Of a DNA stretch of 64,000 nt, positions 24,773 through 33,225 are shown piece by piece; position 1 is the first letter of the stretch; each line of letters opens with the position of its first letter. The stretch is from NCBI GenBank assembly GCA_964580725.1, contig CAZOLV010000005.1, forward strand, positions 1 through 64,000, read 5' to 3'. Both the position numbers and the translations under genes were made by a program. Origin of the DNA: Amarolinea sp964580725 (lineage in GTDB: Bacteria; Chloroflexota; Anaerolineae; SSC4; Amarolineaceae). Under the pieces are notes generated by a model. The model was not told the origin of the DNA and did no database searches. It saw nothing but the letters and a program-made list of their open reading frames with translations.

Positions 24773-25615
24773 ATGACGACGCGTTCTAGCACGCTCATCT
24801 ATGGCGGCACGGCGGCCTATTGGCTCGATCTGGCCCAGTTCGGAACCGTGGGCGAGACGGCAACCGTCGAAACGCCCTTCGGCGCGGCTGCGCCGGTGAC
24901 CCGGCTGACGCTGGACGACGGGATGACCGTTGGCTTCAGTTCACGTCACGGCGTGGGCGAGTTGCAGCGTTCGGCCGGTTTCGTCAATCATCGCGCCAAC
25001 CTGTGGGCCGCGCACAGCCTGGGCTTCGACGCCATCTTGAGTTGGAACGGCGTGGGCGCCATCAACCCGGCGCTCGACGTGGGCGATCTGGTGGCGCCCG
25101 GCGACCTGCTCGACTGGACCGGCGCACAGCGCGCCAACACCTTCGATCGCTGGCGCCAACCGGCCGCCGGCCCGCCCTTCGACCCAACCTTGCGCCAGGC
25201 CATTCTCGACGCAGTGGCCGCAGCGCCCGCCGCCGGCGGCGCGCCGCTGAGCTATCACACCGCCCCGTTGCTCTACGTCTGCACCGAAGGTCCGCGCCTC
25301 GAAACCCAGGCCGAAATCGCTCTGTTTGCCCAGGCGGGCGCCGATGTCGTTGGCATGACCCTGGCGCCGGAGGTGTGGCTGGCGCGCGAACTGGGCCTGC
25401 GTTACGCCTCGCTCTGTTTCGTCACCAACTACGCCACCGGCATGGCGCGTGGCCGCCCGCCGCAGCGTGAATTCGGGCCGCGCGTGGCGCAGACCTGTCT
25501 GCCCATCCTCCTGACCGCCGCGCGCCGCGCACGACAAAGACCCCAAAACCTGACAGGTCTCCAAAACCTGACAGGTCTCCAAGACCTGTCAGGTTTCCGG
25601 TTTTCCAAAACCTGA
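24773..25615 (+). CDS. mtnP: Methylthioadenosine/purine nucleoside phosphorylase family protein
   Basis: 280 residues. The family signatures are SSRHGVGE, then CTEGPRLETQAEI and GADVVGMTLAPEVWLARE, and TNYATGMA near the end, as in MTA phosphorylases. It would cleave MTA or 5'-deoxyadenosine with phosphate. The usual PRFET is PRLET here. The last 20 or so residues (QNLTGLQNLTG...) are translated from the downstream dispersed repeat, so the natural C-terminus has been replaced. Whether it also handles aminofutalosine is unknown. Confidence 0.87.
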   Translation: MTTRSSTLIYGGTAAYWLDLAQFGTVGETATVETPFGAAAPVTRLTLDDGMTVGFSSRHGVGELQRSAGFVNHRANLWAAHSLGFDAILSWNGVGAINPALDVGDLVAPGDLLDWTGAQRANTFDRWRQPAAGPPFDPTLRQAILDAVAAAPAAGGAPLSYHTAPLLYVCTEGPRLETQAEIALFAQAGADVVGMTLAPEVWLARELGLRYASLCFVTNYATGMARGRPPQREFGPRVAQTCLPILLTAARRARQRPQNLTGLQNLTGLQDLSGFRFSKT

Positions 25616-25735
25616 CAGGTCTCCAAGACCTGTCAGGTTTTCCGTTTTCCAAAACCTGACAGGTCTCCAAGACCTGTCAGGTTTTCCGGTCTCCAAGACC
25701 TGACAGGTCTCCAAGACCTGACAGGTTTTCCGGTC
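25545..25735. repeat. Array of nine ACCTGACAGGT / ACCTGTCAGGT elements
   Basis: The 11-mer ACCTGACAGGT or its complement ACCTGTCAGGT occurs at 25548, 25566, 25584, 25610, 25628, 25654, 25672, 25698 and 25716. Opposed pairs (for example 25610 and 25628) make perfect hairpins. The array begins inside mtnP, whose stop lies in the fourth copy, and ends before uvrB. Confidence 0.9.
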
Positions 25736-25867
25736 ATGGGTTCCAACTGGACAAGCCGCTGTTTGCGCAGTATCATTCTATCTATACGAACGAACAGATT
25801 GCGCGCCAGACGGCGGGGACGTCGTGTACTCCTGGCGTCCTGAATCACTTTGCGATCGGGGACCACA

Positions 25868-27940
25868 ATGCCTGAATTCCGAGTCATTTCCGAGTTCCGA
25901 CCGATGGGCGACCAGCCGAAGGCGATCGAAAGCCTGGTCAAGGGCCTGCGGGACAACCACAAGCATCAGACACTGCTCGGCGCGACCGGTACCGGCAAGA
26001 CGGCCGTCATGGCGTGGGTCATCGAGCAGATGCAGCGCCCCGCGCTGGTGATGGCGCACAACAAGACACTGGCGGCCCAACTCTACAGTGAATTCAAGGA
26101 GCTGTTGCCGCAAAACGCCGTCGAATACTTCGTCTCCTACTACGACTACTATCAGCCAGAGGCCTATGCGCCCAAGACCGATACGTACATCGAAAAGGAT
26201 TCGCAGATCAATGAGGAAATTGACCGCTTGCGCCTGGCGGCCACATCGGCCCTGCTCAGTCGCCGCGATGTGGTAATCGTCGCCTCGGTTTCGGCCATCT
26301 ACGGCCTGGGCAGCCCAGAGGACTACGGCCGCGCTGTGGTCAATCTGCGCGTCGGCGCCACCATGCGCCGTGACCGTGTGCTGCGCGAACTGGTCAGTAT
26401 CTACTACGACCGCAACGACGGAACATTGCAGCGCGGCAAGTTCCGCGTGCGCGGCGACACATTGGAGGTGCTGCCCGCCTATGGCGAGCAGGCCTTCCGC
26501 ATCGAGTTTTGGGGCGATGAAATCGAACGCATCACCGAAGTGGATGCCTTGACCGGCGAGGTGCTGCAGGAACATGCCTCGGTGGACATCTACCCGGCCA
26601 AGCACTTCATCACGCCGCAGGACAAGCTGACCGAAGCGATCGAGGAGATCGAGGCGGAGATGGAAGCGCAGCTCAAGCAGTTTCGCGATGAAGGCAAGCT
26701 GTTGGAGGCGCAGCGCCTGGAACAGCGCACTCGCTACGACCTGGAGATGATGCGCGAGGTTGGCTACTGTTCCGGCATCGAAAACTACAGCCGGCCGCTG
26801 GCGCGTCGTCCATCCGGTTCGCGCCCCTGGACGCTGCTCGATTACTTCCCCACTGACTGGCTGTTGTTCGTGGACGAAAGTCACATGACCATCCCCCAGA
26901 TCGGCGGCATGTACCGCGGCGACCGCAGTCGCAAGGAAGTGCTGGTGCAGTACGGCTTTCGCCTGCCAAGCGCCCTCGACAACCGCCCGCTCACCTTCGA
27001 GGAATTCGAGTCGCTGCTCAATCAGGCCATTTACACCAGCGCCACGCCCGGCCCCTACGAACGCCGCCATTCTGAACAGATCGTCGAACAGATCATTCGC
27101 CCCACCGGCCTGGTTGACCCGCAGGTGCTCGTGCGTCCCACCAAGGGGCAGATTGACGATCTGATCCGTGAGATTCGTCAACGCACCGCGCGCGGCGAAC
27201 GCGCCCTGGTGACAACCTTGACCAAGCGCATGGCCGAGGACCTGGCCGGCTATCTGCGCGAAATCGCTGTCAAGGTGCACTACCTGCACTCCGACATAGA
27301 CACCCTGGAACGTGTCGAGATTTTGCGCGATCTGCGGCTTGGGGTGTACGATGTGGTCGTGGGCATCAACCTGCTGCGTGAAGGTCTCGATCTGCCGGAG
27401 GTTTCGTTGGTTGCCGTGCTGGACGCCGACAAAGAGGGTTTCTTGCGCTCGGAAGCGGCGCTGATCCAAACCGTGGGGCGCGCCGCTCGTCACATCAACG
27501 GGACGGCCATCTTCTACGCCGACAAAGTGACCGACTCGATGCAGCGGGCGATGGATGAAACCAGCCGGCGGCGCGATCTGCAACTGGCCTACAACAAGGA
27601 GCACGGCATCGAGCCGCGCGGTATCGCCAAGTCGGTGCGCGATTTGACTCAGCGTGTGGCCGCGGGCCGCGCCGTGGCGGAAGAACGCCCTGTCTACACG
27701 GTGGGCGGCGAGGTGGGTGCGCCGGGACAGGCGCTGCCGCTGGCGGCGCTGCCGATGGACGAAGCGGCGCGCATCATCAAGCAGCTCGAAAAAGAGATGA
27801 AGACCGCGGCGCAAAACCTGGAGTACGAAAAGGCCGCCCAACTGCGCGATCAGATCATCGAACTGCGGCGCGTCATCGAAACGATGGACGATACGCCCCT
27901 GTGGGAGAAGATTCGCAAGTTCGAGAAGGGCGGCAAGTAA
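25868..27940 (+). CDS. uvrB: Excinuclease ABC subunit B
   Basis: 690 residues, typical length. The ATG at 25868 is preceded by GGGGA. Helicase motifs are Walker A GATGTGKT (38-45), the YYDYYQPEAY beta-hairpin that probes the damaged strand, DESH in motif II, and motifs V/VI (GINLLREGLD, QTVGRAARH). The C-terminal UVR motif (LEKEMKTAAQNLEYEKAAQLRDQI) binds UvrC. It loads at lesions delivered by UvrA. No uvrA or uvrC is in the window. Confidence 0.98.
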   Translation: MPEFRVISEFRPMGDQPKAIESLVKGLRDNHKHQTLLGATGTGKTAVMAWVIEQMQRPALVMAHNKTLAAQLYSEFKELLPQNAVEYFVSYYDYYQPEAYAPKTDTYIEKDSQINEEIDRLRLAATSALLSRRDVVIVASVSAIYGLGSPEDYGRAVVNLRVGATMRRDRVLRELVSIYYDRNDGTLQRGKFRVRGDTLEVLPAYGEQAFRIEFWGDEIERITEVDALTGEVLQEHASVDIYPAKHFITPQDKLTEAIEEIEAEMEAQLKQFRDEGKLLEAQRLEQRTRYDLEMMREVGYCSGIENYSRPLARRPSGSRPWTLLDYFPTDWLLFVDESHMTIPQIGGMYRGDRSRKEVLVQYGFRLPSALDNRPLTFEEFESLLNQAIYTSATPGPYERRHSEQIVEQIIRPTGLVDPQVLVRPTKGQIDDLIREIRQRTARGERALVTTLTKRMAEDLAGYLREIAVKVHYLHSDIDTLERVEILRDLRLGVYDVVVGINLLREGLDLPEVSLVAVLDADKEGFLRSEAALIQTVGRAARHINGTAIFYADKVTDSMQRAMDETSRRRDLQLAYNKEHGIEPRGIAKSVRDLTQRVAAGRAVAEERPVYTVGGEVGAPGQALPLAALPMDEAARIIKQLEKEMKTAAQNLEYEKAAQLRDQIIELRRVIETMDDTPLWEKIRKFEKGGK

Positions 27941-28082
27941 AACGAAATGGCAGGCCGGCCGTGCACGCCCACGCCGCCGCAATTCACCCCCGTAGACCAG
28001 CCCATTGGTGATCCCGCTAAACCACCTCCGCAGCTTCCCTCCGCAGCCCGTCCCCGCCGAACATCTCTATCGGAAGGACACT

Positions 28083-29135
28083 ATGCCATCAATTCGACTT
28101 GGTATCAACATCGGCTATTCCGGGGCCAAACTCCAGCTACCGATGGCAACGATTCAAGAAGCTGACCGCCTGGGCGCCTTTGTCGCCTGGACGGCGGAAT
28201 CCTACGGCTCCGACGCCGCCACGCCGCTGGCCTGGATCGGCGCGCTGACGCAGCGCATCCATCTGGGAACGGCCATCATGCAGATGCCGGCCCGCACGCC
28301 CGCCAACACCGCCATGACCGCCATGACCCTCGACCAGTTGAGCGGCGGACGGTTCCTGCTTGGTCTTGGTCTGTCCGGGCCGCAGGTGGTGGAGGGGTGG
28401 CATGGCCAGCCGTATGGCAAACCGCTGCCCAAGACGCGAGAGTATGTCAGCATCGTCCGCGCCATCTTCAACCGCCAGGCGCCGTTGACACATCAGGGCG
28501 ACTATTACCAGATTCCGTATCAAGGCCCAGACGCCAGCGGGTTGGGCAAACCGCTGAAGAGCATCCTGCACGGCCGCGCCGATCTGCCGATCTATCTGGC
28601 CGCCATCGGCCCCAAGAACGTCGAGCTGGCGGCTGAAATCGCCGACGGCTGGCTGCCCATCTTCTTTTCGCCGCGCCATTATGCGCAAACCTACCAGCCG
28701 GTGGTCGAGGCCGGTTTTGCCAAAGCGGGCGGGGGCAAGAGCCTGGCCAACTTCGACATCGCGCCTTCTGTGCCGGTCGTCGTGCACAAGGACGCCGCCC
28801 AGGCGCGGCACATGGTCAAGCCGTTCCTGGCTCTGTACATTGGCGGGATGGGCGCCAAAGGGAAGAACTTCTACTATGACCTGGCCTGCCGCTACGGCTA
28901 TGCTGAGGCGGCCGATCAGATTCAGGCGCTCTACCTGGAAGGCAAGAAGTGGGAGGCCCTGGCGGCGGTGCCGGATGGCCTGGTGGATGATGTCGCGCTG
29001 TGCGGCCCGCGTGAACGCATTGCCGAACGCCTCTCCATCTGGCGCGACAGCCCGATCACCACGCTCAATCTGAACATCATCGAGGACCGTTCCGGCGTCG
29101 AGGCGTTGCGGACATTGGCCGAGCTATTGCTCTGA
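28083..29135 (+). CDS. F420-dependent LLM-class oxidoreductase
   Basis: 350 residues from the ATG at 28083 (GGAAGGA upstream). A luciferase-like TIM barrel with the family features GINIGYSG at the start, HLGTAIMQMPARTP, TLDQLSGGRFLLGLG and LPIYLAAIGPKN. These enzymes use coenzyme F420 (or FMN) for hydride transfer; the substrate is unknown. The 3' end overlaps the convergent CDP-alcohol transferase gene by 59 bp. Confidence 0.9.
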   Translation: MPSIRLGINIGYSGAKLQLPMATIQEADRLGAFVAWTAESYGSDAATPLAWIGALTQRIHLGTAIMQMPARTPANTAMTAMTLDQLSGGRFLLGLGLSGPQVVEGWHGQPYGKPLPKTREYVSIVRAIFNRQAPLTHQGDYYQIPYQGPDASGLGKPLKSILHGRADLPIYLAAIGPKNVELAAEIADGWLPIFFSPRHYAQTYQPVVEAGFAKAGGGKSLANFDIAPSVPVVVHKDAAQARHMVKPFLALYIGGMGAKGKNFYYDLACRYGYAEAADQIQALYLEGKKWEALAAVPDGLVDDVALCGPRERIAERLSIWRDSPITTLNLNIIEDRSGVEALRTLAELLL

Positions 29136-29655
29136 ACCCATCCCGCGCCATGCCCCAGACCGTTTTGGCCCAGGCCACGCTGTCGCGCTTGAAGCGTGGC
29201 CATTGCAACGTGGCCAGCGTCAACAGGAAGACGACCAGCGTCAGTCCCAGGGCTGGATAGTGCTTGAGCACCAACAGACCGGCGGTGACATCGGTGATGC
29301 GCAGGAAAATGATCGTCACCGGCTTGCGGCGCGCCAGCGCTGCAACGAGCGCCGCCAGCGCCGCATAGCCCGCGCCAAGCCACGGCGGTATGAAACCGGC
29401 CAGCGTCAGGAAGATCAGGGTGGCCGCCGTGAAGATGACGTCAATCGGAAAATCGTTGCGCCCCCACCAGGAAGGCTGGCGGTTGGGGATGCGCCGGGCG
29501 ATGAAGCCGTCGAGATTGTCGCTCGTCCAGGCGACCATCGCCAGGATGACCACCGTGGGCGTGGCCCGGCGTCCCTCGATCACGCCAAGCGCAACGACCA
29601 GCGTAGCCAACACCAGGCGGCTGGCAGTCAATAGATCTGGTAGCGCCTTCAACAT
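29077..29655 (-). CDS. CDP-alcohol phosphatidyltransferase family protein
   Basis: 192 residues from the ATG at 29655, preceded by AGAAGG. It has several membrane helices and the CDP-alcohol signature Asp-x2-Asp-Gly-x2-Ala-Arg...Asp-x3-Asp (SDNLDGFIARR, then GRNDFPID). Such enzymes swap CMP from CDP-diacylglycerol for an alcohol to make phospholipids. The product lipid is unknown. It follows recJ by 18 bp on the same strand. Confidence 0.82.
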   Translation of the reverse strand: MLKALPDLLTASRLVLATLVVALGVIEGRRATPTVVILAMVAWTSDNLDGFIARRIPNRQPSWWGRNDFPIDVIFTAATLIFLTLAGFIPPWLGAGYAALAALVAALARRKPVTIIFLRITDVTAGLLVLKHYPALGLTLVVFLLTLATLQWPRFKRDSVAWAKTVWGMARDGFRAIARPMSATPRRRNGPR

Positions 29656-29673
29656 TGTCTGACCTTCTCGCAC

Positions 29674-32046
29674 CTACTCTTTGACCCATGCCTCGCTGGG
29701 CGCTCGCCGGCAGAATGCACGGAAGGCGGCTGCTTCGGCCAGCAGCGCCTGCAGCTCCGCCTGGACGCCCTGGCGCAGGGTTTCGGCCCTGGTCTCGGCC
29801 GGCGCGGGGCCGGGCGCCGCCTCCAGGCCTGACTGTTGAACGCCGCCGGCGCCTGGGGCCAGGCGCGCCAGATCGCCGTTCAGCCAGGCCGTCGTCTGGA
29901 TACGCCCGGACAACTCCAACCAGGCCAGCGCCCGGCGCACCGCCAGTTCACGCTGTCCCAGGCTGGCCGCCACCGCCGGTATGTGCAGTTCGCCGCGGCG
30001 ACGGGCCAGGGCGAATTTGGCCATGCCGAGCACGTTGCGCAAGAACGGGTCGAGGCGATCTTCGGCGGTCGTCAGGTTGACCAGCGCCAGGCGCGGCGGC
30101 GAGACTCGTTCCAGCACGCGGTCAAACTCGGCGCGGCCTGGCGGCGCGCTCCAGATCACCAGCGGTCTGCCCGGCTCCAAGTTGCGGCGATTGCGCACCT
30201 GTCCCTCGAACACCACATGCCCTTCGCCCCAAATTTGCCAGCGTTCATCCTCTTGCAACAGGCGACGCACGGCCAGCGCCGGGTCGGGTGCGTTGCGCAG
30301 ATCGGTCACGACGAGCGGCGACGACGGCGCTTTGACTTCGATCAGGTCGGAACGGTGCAGGCGCACGGCGCGCACCACCAACTGCAGGGTGGTGTCGCCG
30401 CGGTATTCGTTTTGCGCCAGTGAGTAGGCCACGTCGAGCGCGCCTTCGGGCAGTTCGGCGTCGGCGCCGCCCCACCAAACCAGGTCTTGTAGGCGGTTTT
30501 GCTCATCGGCCACGGTGAGCTTGCGATGCCGCCGATTGCGCCCGATCAAACGGTGATTGCGCACCTCGACGCCGTAGGTTGCCAGGATTACGGGCGGGTT
30601 GCCTTCGCCAAAGGGCGCCAGGCGGTTGATCTCTTTGACCAGGGAGAGCGACAGTTCCGGCAGCGACAGGATCGCATCGAGGGGCAGGGCATGGTCGTCT
30701 GCCGGGGTTGTGCGCGTGGCGGCGATGGTGTTCGACAGCGCCCGGCGCAGTTCCAGCACACGGTCCAGTCGCACGGTCAGGCCGGCGGCGCCGGCGTGTC
30801 CGCCGAAGCGTTCGAGCAGATGGGCGTTGGTGGCTACAGCGGCGCCAAAATCAACGCCCGGCGTGCTGCGCCCAGAACCGCGCGCAAAGCCATCGGGCGT
30901 CTCTGTCAGCAACAGGGTGGGGCGCCGGTACTGCTCGACCAGGCGATTGGCGACGATGCCCAAAACGCCGGGGTGCCAGTGACGATTGAGCAGCAGGAGA
31001 ACCTCTGTATCGAGCAGGGATGGGTCGCGCGCCAGCATCTCCTGCGCCGCCGCCTCGACCTGATCACACAGCAGTTTGCGTTCGTTGTTCAGTCCCTCCA
31101 ACTGTGCGGCGAGGATGCGCGCCGCGGAGGCGTCGCCGGTGGTCAGCAGTTCGACGGCTTGCGTGGCGTCGGCGAGGCGTCCCAGGGCATTGAGCCGCGG
31201 GCCAAGCTGAAAACCGATCGTTTCGGCGTCGACGCGCGCCGGATCGAGGTTGGCCTGGGCCATGAGCGCCTGCAGGCCGGCGCGTTGCGATTGGCGCAAC
31301 TGCAGCAGTCCACGTTGCAGGAGGTAGCGGGTGTCGCCCACCTGGCGTGCGACATCGGCGACGATGCCGAGCGCCGCCAGATCGAGCAGGCCGGTCTCGG
31401 CGCCGGTGCGGCCGGCGCGCTGGAAGATGGCCTGCATGAGGATGAAGGCGACGCCGACGCCAGGCAGTTCGCGTAAGGGGTGCTGGCGCGGCAGCAGTTT
31501 TGGCTCGACGAGCGCATCGACGCGGGGCAGTTCGGCGGGCAGGTCGTGGTGATCGGTCACGATGACCTGAACGCCCCGTGCACGCGCCCAGGCGATGGCG
31601 TCGTGTTCAGCCACGCCGGTGTCGCAGGTCAGCAGGACGGCGACGCCCTGGGCCAACAGCTTTTCCAACGCTGGCTGTTTGATGCCATGACCCTCGGTCA
31701 AGCGGTTGGGAATGACGTAAAGCGGCTGTGCGCCCAATATGCGCAAGCCATCCACCAGCAGCGCCGTAGCGGTCTGCCCGTCCACATCGAAATCGCCCCA
31801 CACGGCCAGGCGCTTGCGTTGGCAAATGGCCTGCCAGAGGAGATCGGCGGCGGGCGCAACACCAGGCAGGTCTTCTGGTGGGGCCGGGACGTAGCGTTGC
31901 CAGTCGAGGAAGGCGACTGCCTGCGCCGGATCGTCAAAGCCGCGGCGAGCCAGGATGCTGGCGACGAGGGGGTGTCCGCCGACAGCCGCGGCCAGCGCGG
32001 GAGTCACAGCAACGGGCGCAGGTTCGATCCATTTGAGTTGGGTCAT
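29674..32046 (-). CDS. recJ: Single-stranded-DNA-specific exonuclease RecJ
   Basis: 790 residues; the ATG at 32046 has GGAGA upstream, with an alternative ATG at 32067. DHH phosphoesterase motifs are GDFDVDGQTAT (about 84-94) and TDHHD (about 164-168), with DHHA1 and OB-fold parts in the middle. The length fits the long RecJ form with a C-terminal extension; that extension (about 560-790) is rich in Ala, Leu and Arg. RecJ degrades single strands 5' to 3' in repair and recombination. Confidence 0.95.
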   Translation of the reverse strand: MTQLKWIEPAPVAVTPALAAAVGGHPLVASILARRGFDDPAQAVAFLDWQRYVPAPPEDLPGVAPAADLLWQAICQRKRLAVWGDFDVDGQTATALLVDGLRILGAQPLYVIPNRLTEGHGIKQPALEKLLAQGVAVLLTCDTGVAEHDAIAWARARGVQVIVTDHHDLPAELPRVDALVEPKLLPRQHPLRELPGVGVAFILMQAIFQRAGRTGAETGLLDLAALGIVADVARQVGDTRYLLQRGLLQLRQSQRAGLQALMAQANLDPARVDAETIGFQLGPRLNALGRLADATQAVELLTTGDASAARILAAQLEGLNNERKLLCDQVEAAAQEMLARDPSLLDTEVLLLLNRHWHPGVLGIVANRLVEQYRRPTLLLTETPDGFARGSGRSTPGVDFGAAVATNAHLLERFGGHAGAAGLTVRLDRVLELRRALSNTIAATRTTPADDHALPLDAILSLPELSLSLVKEINRLAPFGEGNPPVILATYGVEVRNHRLIGRNRRHRKLTVADEQNRLQDLVWWGGADAELPEGALDVAYSLAQNEYRGDTTLQLVVRAVRLHRSDLIEVKAPSSPLVVTDLRNAPDPALAVRRLLQEDERWQIWGEGHVVFEGQVRNRRNLEPGRPLVIWSAPPGRAEFDRVLERVSPPRLALVNLTTAEDRLDPFLRNVLGMAKFALARRRGELHIPAVAASLGQRELAVRRALAWLELSGRIQTTAWLNGDLARLAPGAGGVQQSGLEAAPGPAPAETRAETLRQGVQAELQALLAEAAAFRAFCRRAPSEAWVKE

Positions 32047-32415
32047 GAAGACTGTCTCCGTGTTCATTTTAGCACGGAGATGAGGGGAGCGCAAGGAGAT
32101 CACGCAGGCGCGGGGATGAAGGCGGGACGCGGAAAGTGATGTGCGGTCGCGGGCGAGGATTTCAACACAAAGGCGCCAGTCGGCCAGGGCGCAAGGGGGC
32201 AGAGAATCGAGGAAACGGAAATCTCAGGCTCAGCCTACAGAAACTCCCGCCCCGATTCCCATCCTGTCAATCCTGTTCATCCTGTCAAAAAATCCGGCGC
32301 CCGCCGGCTTCGACAGGCTCAGCCGGCGCCCGCCGGCTTCGACAGGCTCAGCCGGCGCCTCCCCTCAATTCTCCCCAAATTGGGGGACAGGGGGGCCGGC
32401 GGCCTCGAAGGGGAT
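32047..32415. other. Intergenic region made of dispersed repeats
   Basis: No gene seen. It contains the sequence CCTGTCAATCCTGTTCATCC near 32264-32283 and a 29-bp unit in 2.3 copies: 32294-32322, 32323-32351 and a partial at 32352-32359. The unit carries GGCTTCGACAGGCTCAG, whose core also appears inverted at 55391-55430. Confidence 0.7.
32294..32359. repeat. 29-bp tandem repeat with the TTCGACAGGCTCAG core
   Basis: Two identical 29-bp copies and an 8-bp partial copy. The same core occurs in both orientations at 55391-55430, so this belongs to a dispersed family. Confidence 0.85.
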
Positions 32416-33180
32416 TCAACCGGCGTCTCGCATCGTCAGGATGACAGGAATGGTGGCGACCAGGATGCGCAGGTCGAGCCAGAAGGTGCGATTCTCGATG
32501 TATTCGATGTCGAGACTGGCGCTCTTGTCGAAAGGCAGGCTGCTACGGCCATTGACCTGGGCCAGGCTGGTCAGTCCAGGTGTCACATCGAGGCGGCGCA
32601 TGTGCCAATCCTTGTAGTAGGCCAGTTCGTAGGGCATGGGCGGCCGCGGCCCAACCAACGACATCTCGCCGCGCAGGATGTTGAACAACTGCGGCAGTTC
32701 ATCCAGGCTCGTCTTACGGAGGAAGCGTCCGACAGGCGTGACCCCTTGCTTGATGACCGCCGGTTTGTAGATCTGCCGGCCGTTGTGCGCAGGGGCGCCA
32801 TCCACAGTGTCGCCATTCAGGTACTGCTTGACGAATTCCTGATGAGCAGCCAGGTGGTTGACGCCGTTGTACATCGAGCGAAACTTGAAGAAAGGAAACG
32901 GCCGGCCGTTCTTGCCCGCGCGCGGACTGACGAAAATCACCGGACCGGATGAGTCCAGCTTGATGGCCAGCGCGATGACAACAAAGAGCGGCAGCAGGGC
33001 AAGCAGCAGCAACGAGGCCACGATCACGTCGAACAGACGTTTGACGATCAAATAGACTCGTTCGTTCATCATTCTTTGCAGTTGCCTCCGCTGTACGGCC
33101 TGCTCATCGTCTGTCAGATCGAGCAGTTCCAGCCAACTGACACGCTGGTTCCCTCTTCTTCGAATTCCTCCCTCGATCAT
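32416..33180 (-). CDS. Polyprenyl-phosphate sugar-1-phosphate transferase (initiating)
   Basis: 254 residues; AGGAGG fits the ATG at 33180 best (another at 33186). A short soluble N-terminus is followed by one membrane segment (about 46-70) and the bacterial sugar-transferase domain: FFKFRSM, RKTSLDELPQLFNILRGEMSLVGPRPPMP and DVTPGLTSLAQVNGR. It moves sugar-1-phosphate to undecaprenyl phosphate to start repeat-unit synthesis. It is the short, C-terminal-domain-only form. It lies at the distal end of the polysaccharide locus. Confidence 0.93.
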   Translation of the reverse strand: MIEGGIRRRGNQRVSWLELLDLTDDEQAVQRRQLQRMMNERVYLIVKRLFDVIVASLLLLALLPLFVVIALAIKLDSSGPVIFVSPRAGKNGRPFPFFKFRSMYNGVNHLAAHQEFVKQYLNGDTVDGAPAHNGRQIYKPAVIKQGVTPVGRFLRKTSLDELPQLFNILRGEMSLVGPRPPMPYELAYYKDWHMRRLDVTPGLTSLAQVNGRSSLPFDKSASLDIEYIENRTFWLDLRILVATIPVILTMRDAG

Positions 33181-33225
33181 GAACATTCCTCCTCTAGCCA
33201 GGGCATTGATTGATTGATAGGCGAT

